Below, one piece after another: positions 1 through 8,119 of a DNA stretch of 64,000 nt. The notes under the pieces were generated by a model. That model was not told the origin of the DNA and did no database searches. It saw only the letters and a program-made list of their open reading frames with translations. Positions within the stretch are counted from its first letter, which is position 1. Each line of letters opens with the position of its first letter. This DNA comes from Acidobacteriota bacterium (GTDB taxonomy: Bacteria; Acidobacteriota; Terriglobia; Bryobacterales; Bryobacteraceae), in contig JAFKEE010000038.1 in assembly GCA_017307505.1 (NCBI GenBank), positions 62,001-126,000 on the forward strand. The letters run 5' to 3'. Made by a program: the position numbers and the translations under genes.

Positions 1-1832
1 TCGGCCAGAACACCGGCCGGCTTGAGATCCTGCGCCTGGCCGCGCTCGATCGCCGTAAACAAACGCTTTACGGATTCGGTGGTATACGCGCGGTGGGAAA
101 GGATTTCTTCCAACGAATCACGGCGAGCGCGCAGCCGAGAAGTCTCGGTTTTCAGCCCGTCCAGCTGGCGCCGCGTTTCCTGGGCTCGGGCCCTCCGCTC
201 CTGCAGATCGGCATCCACGCTCTTGCGCCGGTTCTGGATGTTCTCCAGTTCCATCTGGCGGTTGGAGAGCCGGATCCCGAACTCAGACTTGGACTGCTCC
301 AGGCGGGCCAGGTCGGTGATCGCCGTGGTTTCGTCGTGCTGGACGCGGGCCGTATCCCGCTCCATCGCGGAGAGGTAGGTGTCGATCTGGCCCACCTGAT
401 TTTTGAGTTGGGAACTCTCGCCGAGCAAGCGAACCACCTGCTGCCGGGCGGATTCGAGCCCGCGCTCCCGCTCGCGCAACTGGGCCTGGAGGGAGTCCTT
501 TTCCTCGTTCTTCGCCATCAGGCGTTCACGCGCTTCGCCGGCCTGAACCTGAAGCTGCTGGAGCTGGGCTGTGAGGTTCGTGCGTTCCTGGTCGAGCGCT
601 TCCAGGCGCTTGTACATCTCCTCGCTCTCGCCCTCGCCCTGCTGCAGGCGCTGGTCGATACCGCCGATCTGGCGGGCTTGCGATTCGATCTGTCCGCGGG
701 TGCGCTCCGTCTCAATCCGGACTTCGGCCAGGCGCTTGCGCGCTTCGGTCAGATTGGCTTCGGTCTGGTAAAAGGTCTCGCGGGCTGAAGTGAGCGACTT
801 CTCTTCGGTCTCGACGCTGGCGTGCAGTTCCTGATAGGCACGGGTGGCTTCGCCCAGTTCGAGGGCGACGCGAGTGGCTTCGCGCTCCAGCAGGCGGTAG
901 CGTCCAGTGAGGGCAACCCGCAACTGGGCATCCAGCTCAGTCTTTAACTCCTCATAACGCTTGGCCTTACCAGCCTGACGTTTGAGTGAATTCACCTGTC
1001 GGTTGACTTCTTCCAGGATGTCAAAGACACGGGTCAGGTTCTGCTTGGCACCTTCCAGCTTGGCTTCCGCCAGGCGGCGCTTCGTCTTGAACTTGCTGAT
1101 GCCTGCGGCCTCTTCAATAACGGCGCGGCGGTCGAGCGGCTTGGATGACAGGATCTGGCCGATGCGGCCCTGCTCGATGATGGCGTACGATTCCGGACCG
1201 AGTCCGGTACCCATGAAGAGGTCCTGGATGTCGCGCAGGCGGGCCTGCTTGCCGTTGATCAGGTACTCGCTCTCGCCGGAGCGGAACAACCGGCGGGTGA
1301 TGACGATTTCCTGCTCTTTGCCGGGCGAATGGAGAGAGAAGCCATTGGTCCGGGCGGTGCCATTCGTGCCGTTCGCGTGACCGTTTACCTGTTCACCCGT
1401 AAGCGCATCAGGTTGCGCGACTTCGATCACCTCAACCGGGCCTTCCACAGGCACGGCTGGGGCGGCTGTTTCGGCGGCTGGCTCCACCGCGACCGGGGCA
1501 GCCTTGGCGCCCTTTCCTGGCTTGGCTTGTTCGGGTCTCGCTCCGGGGATAACGACACTTCCGGTGGGGTCGACCAGAACCATGGTGACCTGGGCCATCC
1601 CGACGGGTTTGCGCCCGTGGGTGCCAGCGAAGATCACGTCTTCCATGCGGGCGCCGCGCAGCGATTTCGCCGATTGTTCGCCAAGCACCCAGCTGATGGC
1701 GTCGCTCAGGTTGGATTTGCCGCAGCCGTTGGGGCCGACAACAGCGGCCACGCCACGACCTTGGAATCGCATCTCGGTTCGGTCACAGAAGGACTTGAAG
1801 CCCTGGATTTCAACGCGTTTGAGTGTCAGCAA
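1..1832 (-). CDS. smc: Chromosome segregation ATPase SMC, N-terminal part (cut by window edge)
   Basis: SMC organises and segregates the chromosome as a coiled-coil ATPase dimer with ScpA/ScpB. The frame is open from a TTG at 1832 to the window edge (about 610 residues). It starts with the family signature LKRVEIQGFKSF, has a Walker A at residues 33-40 (GPNGCGKS), and the conserved blocks RRLFRSGESEYLING and GPESYAIIEQGRIGQIL. From about residue 240 on it is long charged coiled coil. An AGAGGAAG ribosome site 8 nt upstream supports the TTG start. Odd: about 70 extra Ala/Pro/Thr/Asn/Gly-rich residues (roughly 91-170) lie between the first head beta strands and VITRRLF, where typical SMCs have about 15 residues. 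The hinge, second coil and Walker B half lie outside the window. The family call is secure. Confidence 0.95.
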   Translation of the reverse strand, partial: MLTLKRVEIQGFKSFCDRTEMRFQGRGVAAVVGPNGCGKSNLSDAISWVLGEQSAKSLRGARMEDVIFAGTHGRKPVGMAQVTMVLVDPTGSVVIPGARPEQAKPGKGAKAAPVAVEPAAETAAPAVPVEGPVEVIEVAQPDALTGEQVNGHANGTNGTARTNGFSLHSPGKEQEIVITRRLFRSGESEYLINGKQARLRDIQDLFMGTGLGPESYAIIEQGRIGQILSSKPLDRRAVIEEAAGISKFKTKRRLAEAKLEGAKQNLTRVFDILEEVNRQVNSLKRQAGKAKRYEELKTELDAQLRVALTGRYRLLEREATRVALELGEATRAYQELHASVETEEKSLTSARETFYQTEANLTEARKRLAEVRIETERTRGQIESQARQIGGIDQRLQQGEGESEEMYKRLEALDQERTNLTAQLQQLQVQAGEARERLMAKNEEKDSLQAQLRERERGLESARQQVVRLLGESSQLKNQVGQIDTYLSAMERDTARVQHDETTAITDLARLEQSKSEFGIRLSNRQMELENIQNRRKSVDADLQERRARAQETRRQLDGLKTETSRLRARRDSLEEILSHRAYTTESVKRLFTAIERGQAQDLKPAGVLA

Positions 1833-1912
1833 AGGCGTCTTCCTCTCAATGGAATGCCAGCGTTTCGACGCGCACCCAATAGGGAGCCGCCACTCGGGGG
1901 GGGGTACTTCCG

Positions 1913-1941
1913 AGAATACACCTCCAAAACGGAAAAGGCAA
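1913..1941 (-). promoter_or_regulatory. Candidate sigma70-type promoter for smc
   Basis: On the minus strand TTGCCT (1941-1936) is followed after exactly 17 bases by TATTCT (1918-1913). Each hexamer matches consensus at four of six positions. The predicted transcript would start near 1906, giving a leader of about 75 nt, and its first bases would run into a 9-base homopolymer (G9 at 1896-1904 on the plus strand). Confidence 0.5.
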
Positions 1942-2033
1942 GCACTGCGCCGCCAGATTCAGCGGTTCGTTTTCACCAACCACTACCAGTTGTGGTTCCC
2001 AGGAAAAGCTGTGGGAAACCAGGAGGAAAATCC

Positions 2034-2186
2034 GTGACCGGTCCTCATTTTGACACTGCTACCGGCCCTCGCATCACACTTCACCTTCAGGTTCAACCAC
2101 AACTCCTTCAATCCAATGACGATACCACCGGACAAGGGGCACCAACGGCTTCGATTGGTCTAAGTTGGACGGATTCTATCAGTTAG
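2034..2186 (+). CDS. Possible 50-residue small protein, unrecognised
   Basis: A GTG at 2034 is preceded at 7 nt by a perfect AGGAGG (2021-2026) and opens a 50-codon frame ending TAG at 2186. The predicted peptide is polar (rich in Thr, Gln, Ser, Asp) with no membrane segment, cysteine pair or recognised motif. The ribosome site is the only positive evidence. The same frame is open further upstream but runs antisense to smc, so the ORF could be chance. Confidence 0.25.
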   Translation: MTGPHFDTATGPRITLHLQVQPQLLQSNDDTTGQGAPTASIGLSWTDSIS

Positions 2187-2257
2187 AAGTTGCCACAGAG
2201 GTAAGTTCAGAAATTCCTCCGCGGAGATGCGCGACCCCATGCCGGCCACGAATTGCA

Positions 2258-2286
2258 TTGACAAAAGATCTGTTTTCCCGTAATTT
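2258..2286 (+). promoter_or_regulatory. Candidate promoter of the aminotransferase gene
   Basis: A perfect -35 box TTGACA (2258-2263) is followed after 17 bases by TAATTT (2281-2286), which matches TATAAT at three positions. The implied leader is about 135 nt before the ATG at 2428. The -35 box and spacing are strong; the -10 is weak. Confidence 0.45.
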
Positions 2287-2427
2287 CTACTGAAACGTAC
2301 AGCACCCGCCACCTGTTGCGAGGTGCCGCCCCGCCCACGTCGCAGCCTCACTCCCCAAATCCGTCGCCGAGACTTGTGTCGAAGCGGCTTCCGCAACCAG
2401 GCCACACACCAACAGGGAGATCTATCC

Positions 2428-3552
2428 ATGGAAACGCAGAAGTTCAGCCGCCGGGGCATGGCGCGCATGGCCGCGCTACTCACGGCCGGTTCCAGCTTGC
2501 CCTTCTATAATGAAGCCGCCCTGGCGCAGGAAGCGCAGCGCGGAGTTGCCCGCGGCGCCATGCCGCCGGATGCAGTACGGATCAGTTCCAATGAGAATCC
2601 GCTGGGGCCCTGCCCTGAGGCGCTCGAGGCCATCTATAAAGTAGCCAAATACGGCGGGCGGTATCAGCCCTTCGGCGAGACGGCGGCATTCATCAAGACC
2701 GCGTCGGAAGTGGAAGGGGTGAAGCCGGCGTACATCGCACCCTTTGCCGGTTCGAGCGACCCGCTTCACAGAACCACTGTCGCCTTCACCTCGGCGGAGC
2801 GCAGCTTCGTGATGGGCGATCCCGGCTACGAGGCCGGCGCTCGGGCGGCGCAGTTCATTGGCGCCAAAGTGCATCGGGTTCCGCTGAGGAAAGACTTCTC
2901 GCACGACGTCGAGGCGATGTGCAAGGTCGACCCGAATGCGGGTGTCATCTATATCTGCAACCCGAACAACCCGACGGGCACGCTAACCTCCCGCAAAGAC
3001 ATCGAGTACGTCCTGGCGAACAAACCCAAGGGCTCGATCCTGCTGCTGGACGAGGCGTATGTCCATTTCGCCGACATGACCCCGGCTTCCGACCTGGTAG
3101 CAGCGGACAAAGACGTCGTCGTCCTGCGCACCTTCTCGAAAGCGTACGGAATGGCAGGCATCCGCGCGGGCATGGCAATCGCCCGGCCGGACCTGCTGGA
3201 GAAGATGCGTCCGTATGGCGCAGGCATGCTTCCCATTACCGGGCTGGCAGCCGCCACGGCCAGCATGCAGGTGAAGACGCTGGTGGCTGAACGGCGCAAG
3301 ATCAACAAAGACATCCGCGAGGATACCTTCGAGTTCCTGACAGCGAAGAAGTTCACCTTCGTCCCGTCGCAGAGCAACAAGTTCATGCTGGAAGTGCACA
3401 GGCCCGGAATGGAAGTAGTCAAGGCCCTGGCTGCGGAGAAGGTCTATATCGGACGCGTCTGGCCCATCTGGCCGACCCATGTCCGGGTGAGCATCGGAAC
3501 CCAGGACGAGATGAACAAGTTCAAGGCCGCACTGGTGAAGGTCATGGCCTGA
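2428..3552 (+). CDS. Tat-exported class I/II PLP aminotransferase (HisC-like)
   Basis: This 374-residue protein belongs to the histidinol-phosphate-aminotransferase-like branch of fold-type I PLP enzymes. Family signs are SSNENPLGP near the N-terminus, YICNPNNPTGT, LLDEAYVHF, and the PLP lysine K238 in FSKAYGMAGIRAGMA. The N-terminus has a twin-arginine signal (SRRGM at residues 7-11, a hydrophobic stretch, then ALAQ as a likely cleavage site near residue 32). The start at 2428 follows AGGGAGA by 7 nt. The frame is open upstream to 2323, but that extension lacks a ribosome site and would bury the signal. Export of a folded PLP enzyme suits Tat. The substrate is unknown, and no his biosynthetic neighbours are present, so a biosynthetic HisC role is unlikely. 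Confidence 0.88.
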   Translation: METQKFSRRGMARMAALLTAGSSLPFYNEAALAQEAQRGVARGAMPPDAVRISSNENPLGPCPEALEAIYKVAKYGGRYQPFGETAAFIKTASEVEGVKPAYIAPFAGSSDPLHRTTVAFTSAERSFVMGDPGYEAGARAAQFIGAKVHRVPLRKDFSHDVEAMCKVDPNAGVIYICNPNNPTGTLTSRKDIEYVLANKPKGSILLLDEAYVHFADMTPASDLVAADKDVVVLRTFSKAYGMAGIRAGMAIARPDLLEKMRPYGAGMLPITGLAAATASMQVKTLVAERRKINKDIREDTFEFLTAKKFTFVPSQSNKFMLEVHRPGMEVVKALAAEKVYIGRVWPIWPTHVRVSIGTQDEMNKFKAALVKVMA

Positions 3553-3600
3553 GCTGACGCTTCAGCCATGAGCGGTCAGCGGTAGCTGATCGCTGAGAGC
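3551..3600. repeat. Copy of a dispersed CAGC/GCTGA palindromic repeat
   Basis: Just after the aminotransferase stop, short TCAGC/GCTGA units form hairpins (TCAGCG 3576-3581 with CGCTGA 3591-3596). Sixteen bases, 3585-3600, recur exactly in reverse complement at 41716-41731, and AGCGGTCAGCG (3571-3581) recurs at 41694-41704. It is a REP-like non-coding element that may also act as a 3' end structure. Confidence 0.6.
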
Positions 3601-3758
3601 CAATCGCCTGTCGTTTGTTATTGACCGAAGACCACCACGTTTGGGCCGCGTTGGGGCGGCCCTTCCCTCCACAGACTGTGTCCACGCTCCATGTCCGGAG
3701 CGACCTCCCAGCCGCAGTGTGCCTGGCCGCACCCGATTTCACAATTTGGAGAAACCAG

Positions 3759-6700
3759 ATGCGATTGATGTCGTACTTTGTTGTGGCATTACTACTCTGT
3801 GGGGAGACCCTCTCCGCCCAGAGTTTCCAGGGGAGCTTGCGCGGACGGCTGACCGATGAGAGCGGAGCCGCCGTGCCGGATGCCAAGGTATCGCTGCGCG
3901 ATGAAGCGACGGGGATTACGCGCAGTTCATTGACGAGTTCGGCTGGTGAATATACATTTCCGTCCTTGAACCCAGCTACCTATACGGTGCTGGCGCAGGC
4001 TCCAGGTTTCAAGACGATGGAGAAGGCGGGTGTGGTGGTGGCCACCCAAAGCGCGGTGACGGTGGATCTCACGCTGGCCTTGGGGCAGGTCTCGGAGAGT
4101 GTGAACGTGACCGAGGAAGTTCCGCTGATTGAAACAGCCAACGCCTCAACCGGCCAGGTGATCGACAGACAAAAGCTCGAGGATCTGCCGAACCTGGGTC
4201 GCAATCCCTTCATGATGTCGAAGCTGTCCCAGAACGTGGTGCAGGTAGGCAATCCGAAGTTCAATCGGATGCAGGATCAGTCGGGTTCGTCTCAGATCTC
4301 GATCGCCGGCGGACCGGTGCGGGGCAACAACTACCTTCTGGACGGCATTTCGATCACCGATTCGACGAATCGCGCGGTGATCATTCCGTCCCTGGAGGCA
4401 GTGCAGGAGGTGAAGGTCCAGGCCAACACTTACGACGCGGAGATGGGCCGAACCGGCGGAGGGACGTTCAACACCTTCCTGAAGTCCGGCTCGAACCGGA
4501 TGCATGGCAGCGCTTTTGGGTACCTGCGGGAGACGGAGTGGCTGGCGAATAACTTCTTCTCGAACCGCGCGGGCCAGCCCAGGATCGACCAGCCGTTCCG
4601 GAACTACGGCGGGTCGATTGGTGGTCCCATTCGAATCCCCAAGGTCTACGACGGGCGCAACAAGACGTTCTTCTGGATCTCGGGCGAAGCCTACCGGCAG
4701 ACGGAAGCCGCGGGGACTGCATTGGCCGTGCCGACCGCCCGGGAGTTGACGGGAGACTTCAGCCAGAGCAAGGCGCAGGCCGGCGGGCTGCAGCTGATGT
4801 ACGATCCGCTAACCAGCCGGACCGAGAACGGCGCCATTGTGCGGGACCTGTTTGCCGGCAACATCATCCCGGCGAACCGTCTGAGCAAAGTAGGGACAAG
4901 CCTGGCCGCCTACTATCCGACGGCAACGCGAACGGCCGCCTTTTACGGCGACACCAACTTCGACGCCACCGTGGGCGCGTACAACCGCGCCGACCAGACA
5001 ACCTGGAAGGTGGATCACGAAGTGACCCGCTGGTGGCGAGCGAGCGCGTCGTATCTGCACTACGGAAGCCGCGAGCCGGGCAACGCGTGGTTCCCGAACA
5101 TTGCGTCTCCTAATCAGGGCGTGCTCTACCGCAAGGTGGACGCGACGCAGTTGAACAGCACGCTGACGCCGGCGCCCACGATCGTGATAGCGCTGCGCTA
5201 CGGGTTCAACCGCTTCCCGAATTTCAGCGCGCCGACCAGCTTCGGAATGGACATGACGAAACTGGGCTTCCCCACTTCCCTGCTCTCCCAATTGCCGGTT
5301 CAGGCATTTCCGAGCGTCACGATGTCCGACCTGGTGAGCTACGGGGGCGGCGGCGTTTCGCAGAACGTCTTCCACTCGCGGACCTTCGCAGCCAGCCTTT
5401 CGAAGTTCGCCGGCCGGCATAGCTGGAAGTTCGGCTTCGACTACCGGGTCCTGAACCACGACGGATCGCCAACGGTGACCCCGGGCGCCTACAGCTTCAG
5501 CGATGTGTTCACCCGGGCGACGCCGACTAAGACTACACTGGGCACCGGGTCTTCGCTCTCGGCATTGCTGTTGGGCTATCCGGCGTCGGCCAGCGCGACT
5601 CTCTCCACCAACGTATATAACTACGTCCGCTACTATGCGGGCTTCGTGCAGGATGACTTCCGCGTCAACTCGAAACTGACGCTGAACCTCGGCCTGCGGT
5701 ACGAATTCGAAACGGGCATCGGCGACCGCAACAACAATTTCGTGGTCGGCTTTGATCCGGACAAGACGAACCCGCTTCAAGCGACAGTGACGGGCCTGAC
5801 ACTGAAGGGCGTTGTGATGTATGCGGGCGTGAACGGGAACCCGACTCGTTCCGGCGATCCAAACAAGAACAAATTCTCCCCACGCATCGGTGTCGCCTAT
5901 TCGTTGAATTCGAAGACTACGCTACGAGGCGGGTACGGCATGTTCTGGGCGCCAATCCCGTTCAGCCTGCAGGATCCCATCGGCTACACGCAGTCGACGC
6001 CGTACATCGCGACGATCGACAACAACGCGACCCCGGCGGGTACCCTGGACAACCCCTTTCCGGCGGGCCTGCTGAAACCGGTAGGAAACTCGGCGGGCGA
6101 ACTGGCCGGCATCGGCCAGGGGATCTCGGCCTACGACCTGAAGGCCCGTTCGACGCTGGTGCAGCAGTACTCGTTCGACATCCAGCGGCAACTGGCCGGG
6201 GGCGTCGCACTGGCGCTGGGCTACGTGGGCTCGAAGTCGACCCACCTGGTCCAGGGCACGGGCAACATCAATATCAACCAACTCGCCCCGCAGTATCTGT
6301 CGCTGGGCTCGGCGCTGAACCAGTCGGTGGCGAACCCGATGGCCGGCAACGGGGGCCAGTTTGCGGTCGCGAGCGCGACCATCACCCGCTCACAGTTCCT
6401 ACGGCCGTTCCCCGAGTTCACCAGTGTTTCTCTGCAGAATTCGGATGCGAGCCGAGCGCTGTATCACTCGTTCTTCGTACGCGGGCAGAAGCGGTTTGCG
6501 ACAGGCATGAGTTTCCTGGCCACCTACACGTGGTCGTTGAACCAGGACAGCGCCTTCTCGGGCGCGGGCAACGTCTACAGCGGCCAGGCGGGCACGGCGC
6601 AGAACAACTATGATCTCGACGCGGAGTACGGCCTCTCCACATCGCACACGCCGCACCGTCTGTCGACGGCGGTGACCTATGAGTTGCCGTTCGGCAAAGG

Positions 6701-7196
6701 CAAGCAGTTTCTCACCAGCAGCCGGATCCTCGACTATGCGGTGGGCGGCTGGAGCCTGAACGTGGTTGGTTCGCTGCAAAGCGGCTTCCCGCTGGCCATC
6801 ACGCAGGTGAACAACAACGGCGTGATTGGAACCTCCGTGCAACGGCCAAATGCCACGGGTGTGTCTCCCGTAACGCCAGGGGCACTAACGGACCGGTTGG
6901 ACAACTACATCAACACTGCAGCCTTTTCGCAGGCCGCGCAGTTCACGTTCGGCAACGTCAGCCGGACCATCGGCATGCGGGGTCCGGGGCAGATCAACTG
7001 GGATGTCTCGATGTTCAAAACGTTCCAGATCACTGAACTGTTCAAAGCCCAGTTCCGTGCGGAGGCTTTGAACTTCACGAATACGCCGCTGTTCTATGGG
7101 CCCAACACGCAATTCGGGAACGTGGCGTTTGGGCGCATCACCAGCCAGGCGAACTTTTCGCGCATGATCCAGCTGGGAGTGCGTTTCCTCTTCTAG
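3759..7196 (+). CDS. TonB-dependent receptor, Oar-like, with carboxypeptidase-regulatory N-domain
   Basis: This 1145-residue outer-membrane protein has a signal peptide (residues 1-20, ending LSAQS), a CarboxypepD_reg-like beta-sandwich (about 22-105: GRLTDESGAAVPDAKV...SAGEYTFPSLNPATYTV), a TonB plug region with RGNNYLLDGISITDS, and a long beta-barrel with repeated amphipathic strands ending in LGVRFLF, the terminal-Phe barrel signal. Acidobacteria carry many such receptors, thought to import oligosaccharides or peptides. No SusD partner is adjacent. The start at 3759 follows GGAGAAACC; the frame extends upstream to 3615 but without a signal peptide. Substrate unknown. Confidence 0.9.
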   Translation: MRLMSYFVVALLLCGETLSAQSFQGSLRGRLTDESGAAVPDAKVSLRDEATGITRSSLTSSAGEYTFPSLNPATYTVLAQAPGFKTMEKAGVVVATQSAVTVDLTLALGQVSESVNVTEEVPLIETANASTGQVIDRQKLEDLPNLGRNPFMMSKLSQNVVQVGNPKFNRMQDQSGSSQISIAGGPVRGNNYLLDGISITDSTNRAVIIPSLEAVQEVKVQANTYDAEMGRTGGGTFNTFLKSGSNRMHGSAFGYLRETEWLANNFFSNRAGQPRIDQPFRNYGGSIGGPIRIPKVYDGRNKTFFWISGEAYRQTEAAGTALAVPTARELTGDFSQSKAQAGGLQLMYDPLTSRTENGAIVRDLFAGNIIPANRLSKVGTSLAAYYPTATRTAAFYGDTNFDATVGAYNRADQTTWKVDHEVTRWWRASASYLHYGSREPGNAWFPNIASPNQGVLYRKVDATQLNSTLTPAPTIVIALRYGFNRFPNFSAPTSFGMDMTKLGFPTSLLSQLPVQAFPSVTMSDLVSYGGGGVSQNVFHSRTFAASLSKFAGRHSWKFGFDYRVLNHDGSPTVTPGAYSFSDVFTRATPTKTTLGTGSSLSALLLGYPASASATLSTNVYNYVRYYAGFVQDDFRVNSKLTLNLGLRYEFETGIGDRNNNFVVGFDPDKTNPLQATVTGLTLKGVVMYAGVNGNPTRSGDPNKNKFSPRIGVAYSLNSKTTLRGGYGMFWAPIPFSLQDPIGYTQSTPYIATIDNNATPAGTLDNPFPAGLLKPVGNSAGELAGIGQGISAYDLKARSTLVQQYSFDIQRQLAGGVALALGYVGSKSTHLVQGTGNININQLAPQYLSLGSALNQSVANPMAGNGGQFAVASATITRSQFLRPFPEFTSVSLQNSDASRALYHSFFVRGQKRFATGMSFLATYTWSLNQDSAFSGAGNVYSGQAGTAQNNYDLDAEYGLSTSHTPHRLSTAVTYELPFGKGKQFLTSSRILDYAVGGWSLNVVGSLQSGFPLAITQVNNNGVIGTSVQRPNATGVSPVTPGALTDRLDNYINTAAFSQAAQFTFGNVSRTIGMRGPGQINWDVSMFKTFQITELFKAQFRAEALNFTNTPLFYGPNTQFGNVAFGRITSQANFSRMIQLGVRFLF

Positions 7197-7319
7197 CGGG
7201 AACAGGCGTGTTCGGGACGGCCGCGTGTCCAAATCTCCTCCGCCCGGCACGCGGCCGGCTTTGATCGGGTTTGAAGTAGTGATGCTGGCCCGGTCCACCC
7301 CTGAGACCGGGTTTGGGAC

Positions 7320-7360
7320 GCGGTGCATTGTAGCTCCCCTGCGATGCACCGCATTTTTTT
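7320..7360 (+). terminator. Rho-independent terminator after the TonB-dependent receptor
   Basis: A perfect 9-bp stem (GCGGTGCAT 7320-7328, ATGCACCGC 7344-7352) with a 15-nt loop is followed by A and seven T (7354-7360). It ends 23 bases before the next start codon. Confidence 0.75.
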
Positions 7361-7383
7361 GTCCGCGCTATCGTGGAGAGCAT

Positions 7384-7878
7384 ATGGCTGAACCCTGGTT
7401 GAGTGGAACTCTGGGCGAATACCACGCCGTGGTGCGGGCCGTGCTGCATGGGCTGCAGCAGGCTCAGGAAGACATTGAAGAGTGGACGGACGAGCTGATC
7501 GATGAGGAGTATTGGGCGCAGCCCAGCGGTCTGGCGCCGGTGGGTTTTCAGATGCGCCACATCGCCGGCAGCATCGACCGGCTGCTGACCTACGCACGCG
7601 GTGAGCAGCTGAGCGCGGAACAACTGGCCGCGCTGAAGGGCGAGATGGAACCGGGCGCGGGACGCGGTGAGTTGATCAAAGAACTGGAAGAGACGTTCGC
7701 GCGGGCCGCGGCGCAGGTGCGCGCCACCGATCCGGCCACTCTCACAGAGGCCCGCGGAGTCGGCCGGAAGGCCCTGCCGACTACCGTGGGCGGATTGCTC
7801 ATTCATACGGCTGAACACACGCAACGGCACGTGGGCCAGCTGATTGTGACGGTACGCGTGCTGCGCGCGGCGCGCTAA
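7384..7878 (+). CDS. DinB-fold (damage-inducible-like) protein
   Basis: A 164-residue cytoplasmic four-helix protein. The DinB/YfiT-like pattern is visible: an early conserved His in FQMRHIAGSIDRLL and a C-terminal HTAEHTQRHVGQ, supplying the usual three-His metal site. DinB-fold proteins include metal-dependent thiol transferases and many of unknown activity, so no reaction can be assigned. ATG 7384 follows GGAGAG by about 5 nt. The longer frame from 7225 runs through the terminator hairpin and is unlikely. Its stop overlaps the convergent gene's stop by 4 nt. Confidence 0.8.
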   Translation: MAEPWLSGTLGEYHAVVRAVLHGLQQAQEDIEEWTDELIDEEYWAQPSGLAPVGFQMRHIAGSIDRLLTYARGEQLSAEQLAALKGEMEPGAGRGELIKELEETFARAAAQVRATDPATLTEARGVGRKALPTTVGGLLIHTAEHTQRHVGQLIVTVRVLRAAR

Positions 7879-8111
7879 GAGGACTGCTCCGGCTGCGCCA
7901 CCGGCGGGCGGCGCAGCGAGGAGATCAGTGCGACTGTTGCGACCAGTACATTCGACACGATGACGGGCATCGACTGGATGAGGACGCCGTATGCGATCCA
8001 AAGGACGGCGGCCGTGGCCTGCAGGCGCCGCAGGGCGCTGGGTCCTTTGAGAAAGTACGAGGCAGCAAACGTCCCCGTGGCTATGTATCCGAGCAGATCA
8101 ACGCCTTGCAT
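7875..8111 (-). CDS. Small three-helix membrane protein (YgjV/SemiSWEET-like)
   Basis: A 78-residue protein with three hydrophobic helices (about 5-22, 30-48, 50-66). The pattern AVLWIAYGVLIQSMPVIVSNV resembles the half-transporter architecture of SemiSWEET/YgjV-type proteins, which could move small molecules as a dimer. It lies 8 nt downstream of the HAD gene and is probably co-transcribed with it. Its stop overlaps that of the DinB-fold gene by four bases (CTAA, 7875-7878). Family level only; no substrate can be inferred. Confidence 0.65.
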   Translation of the reverse strand: MQGVDLLGYIATGTFAASYFLKGPSALRRLQATAAVLWIAYGVLIQSMPVIVSNVLVATVALISSLRRPPVAQPEQSS

Positions 8112-8119
8112 GGGGCTCC

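Larger units (their letters stand above)
1833..2427. other. Non-coding gap between smc and the aminotransferase gene
   Basis: This 595-base divergent spacer holds no gene I can recognise. It contains the smc promoter candidate, a G9 tract, an imperfect hairpin (AACCAC 1978-1983 with GTGGTT 1992-1997), a short ORF with an excellent ribosome site, and a promoter candidate for the aminotransferase. No tRNA-like fold is evident. Confidence 0.6.

Noticed and set aside
1300-1560. Frameshift or misassembly in smc
   Set aside because: The reading frame is continuous and both flanks match conserved SMC blocks in the same frame, so it is an in-frame insertion.
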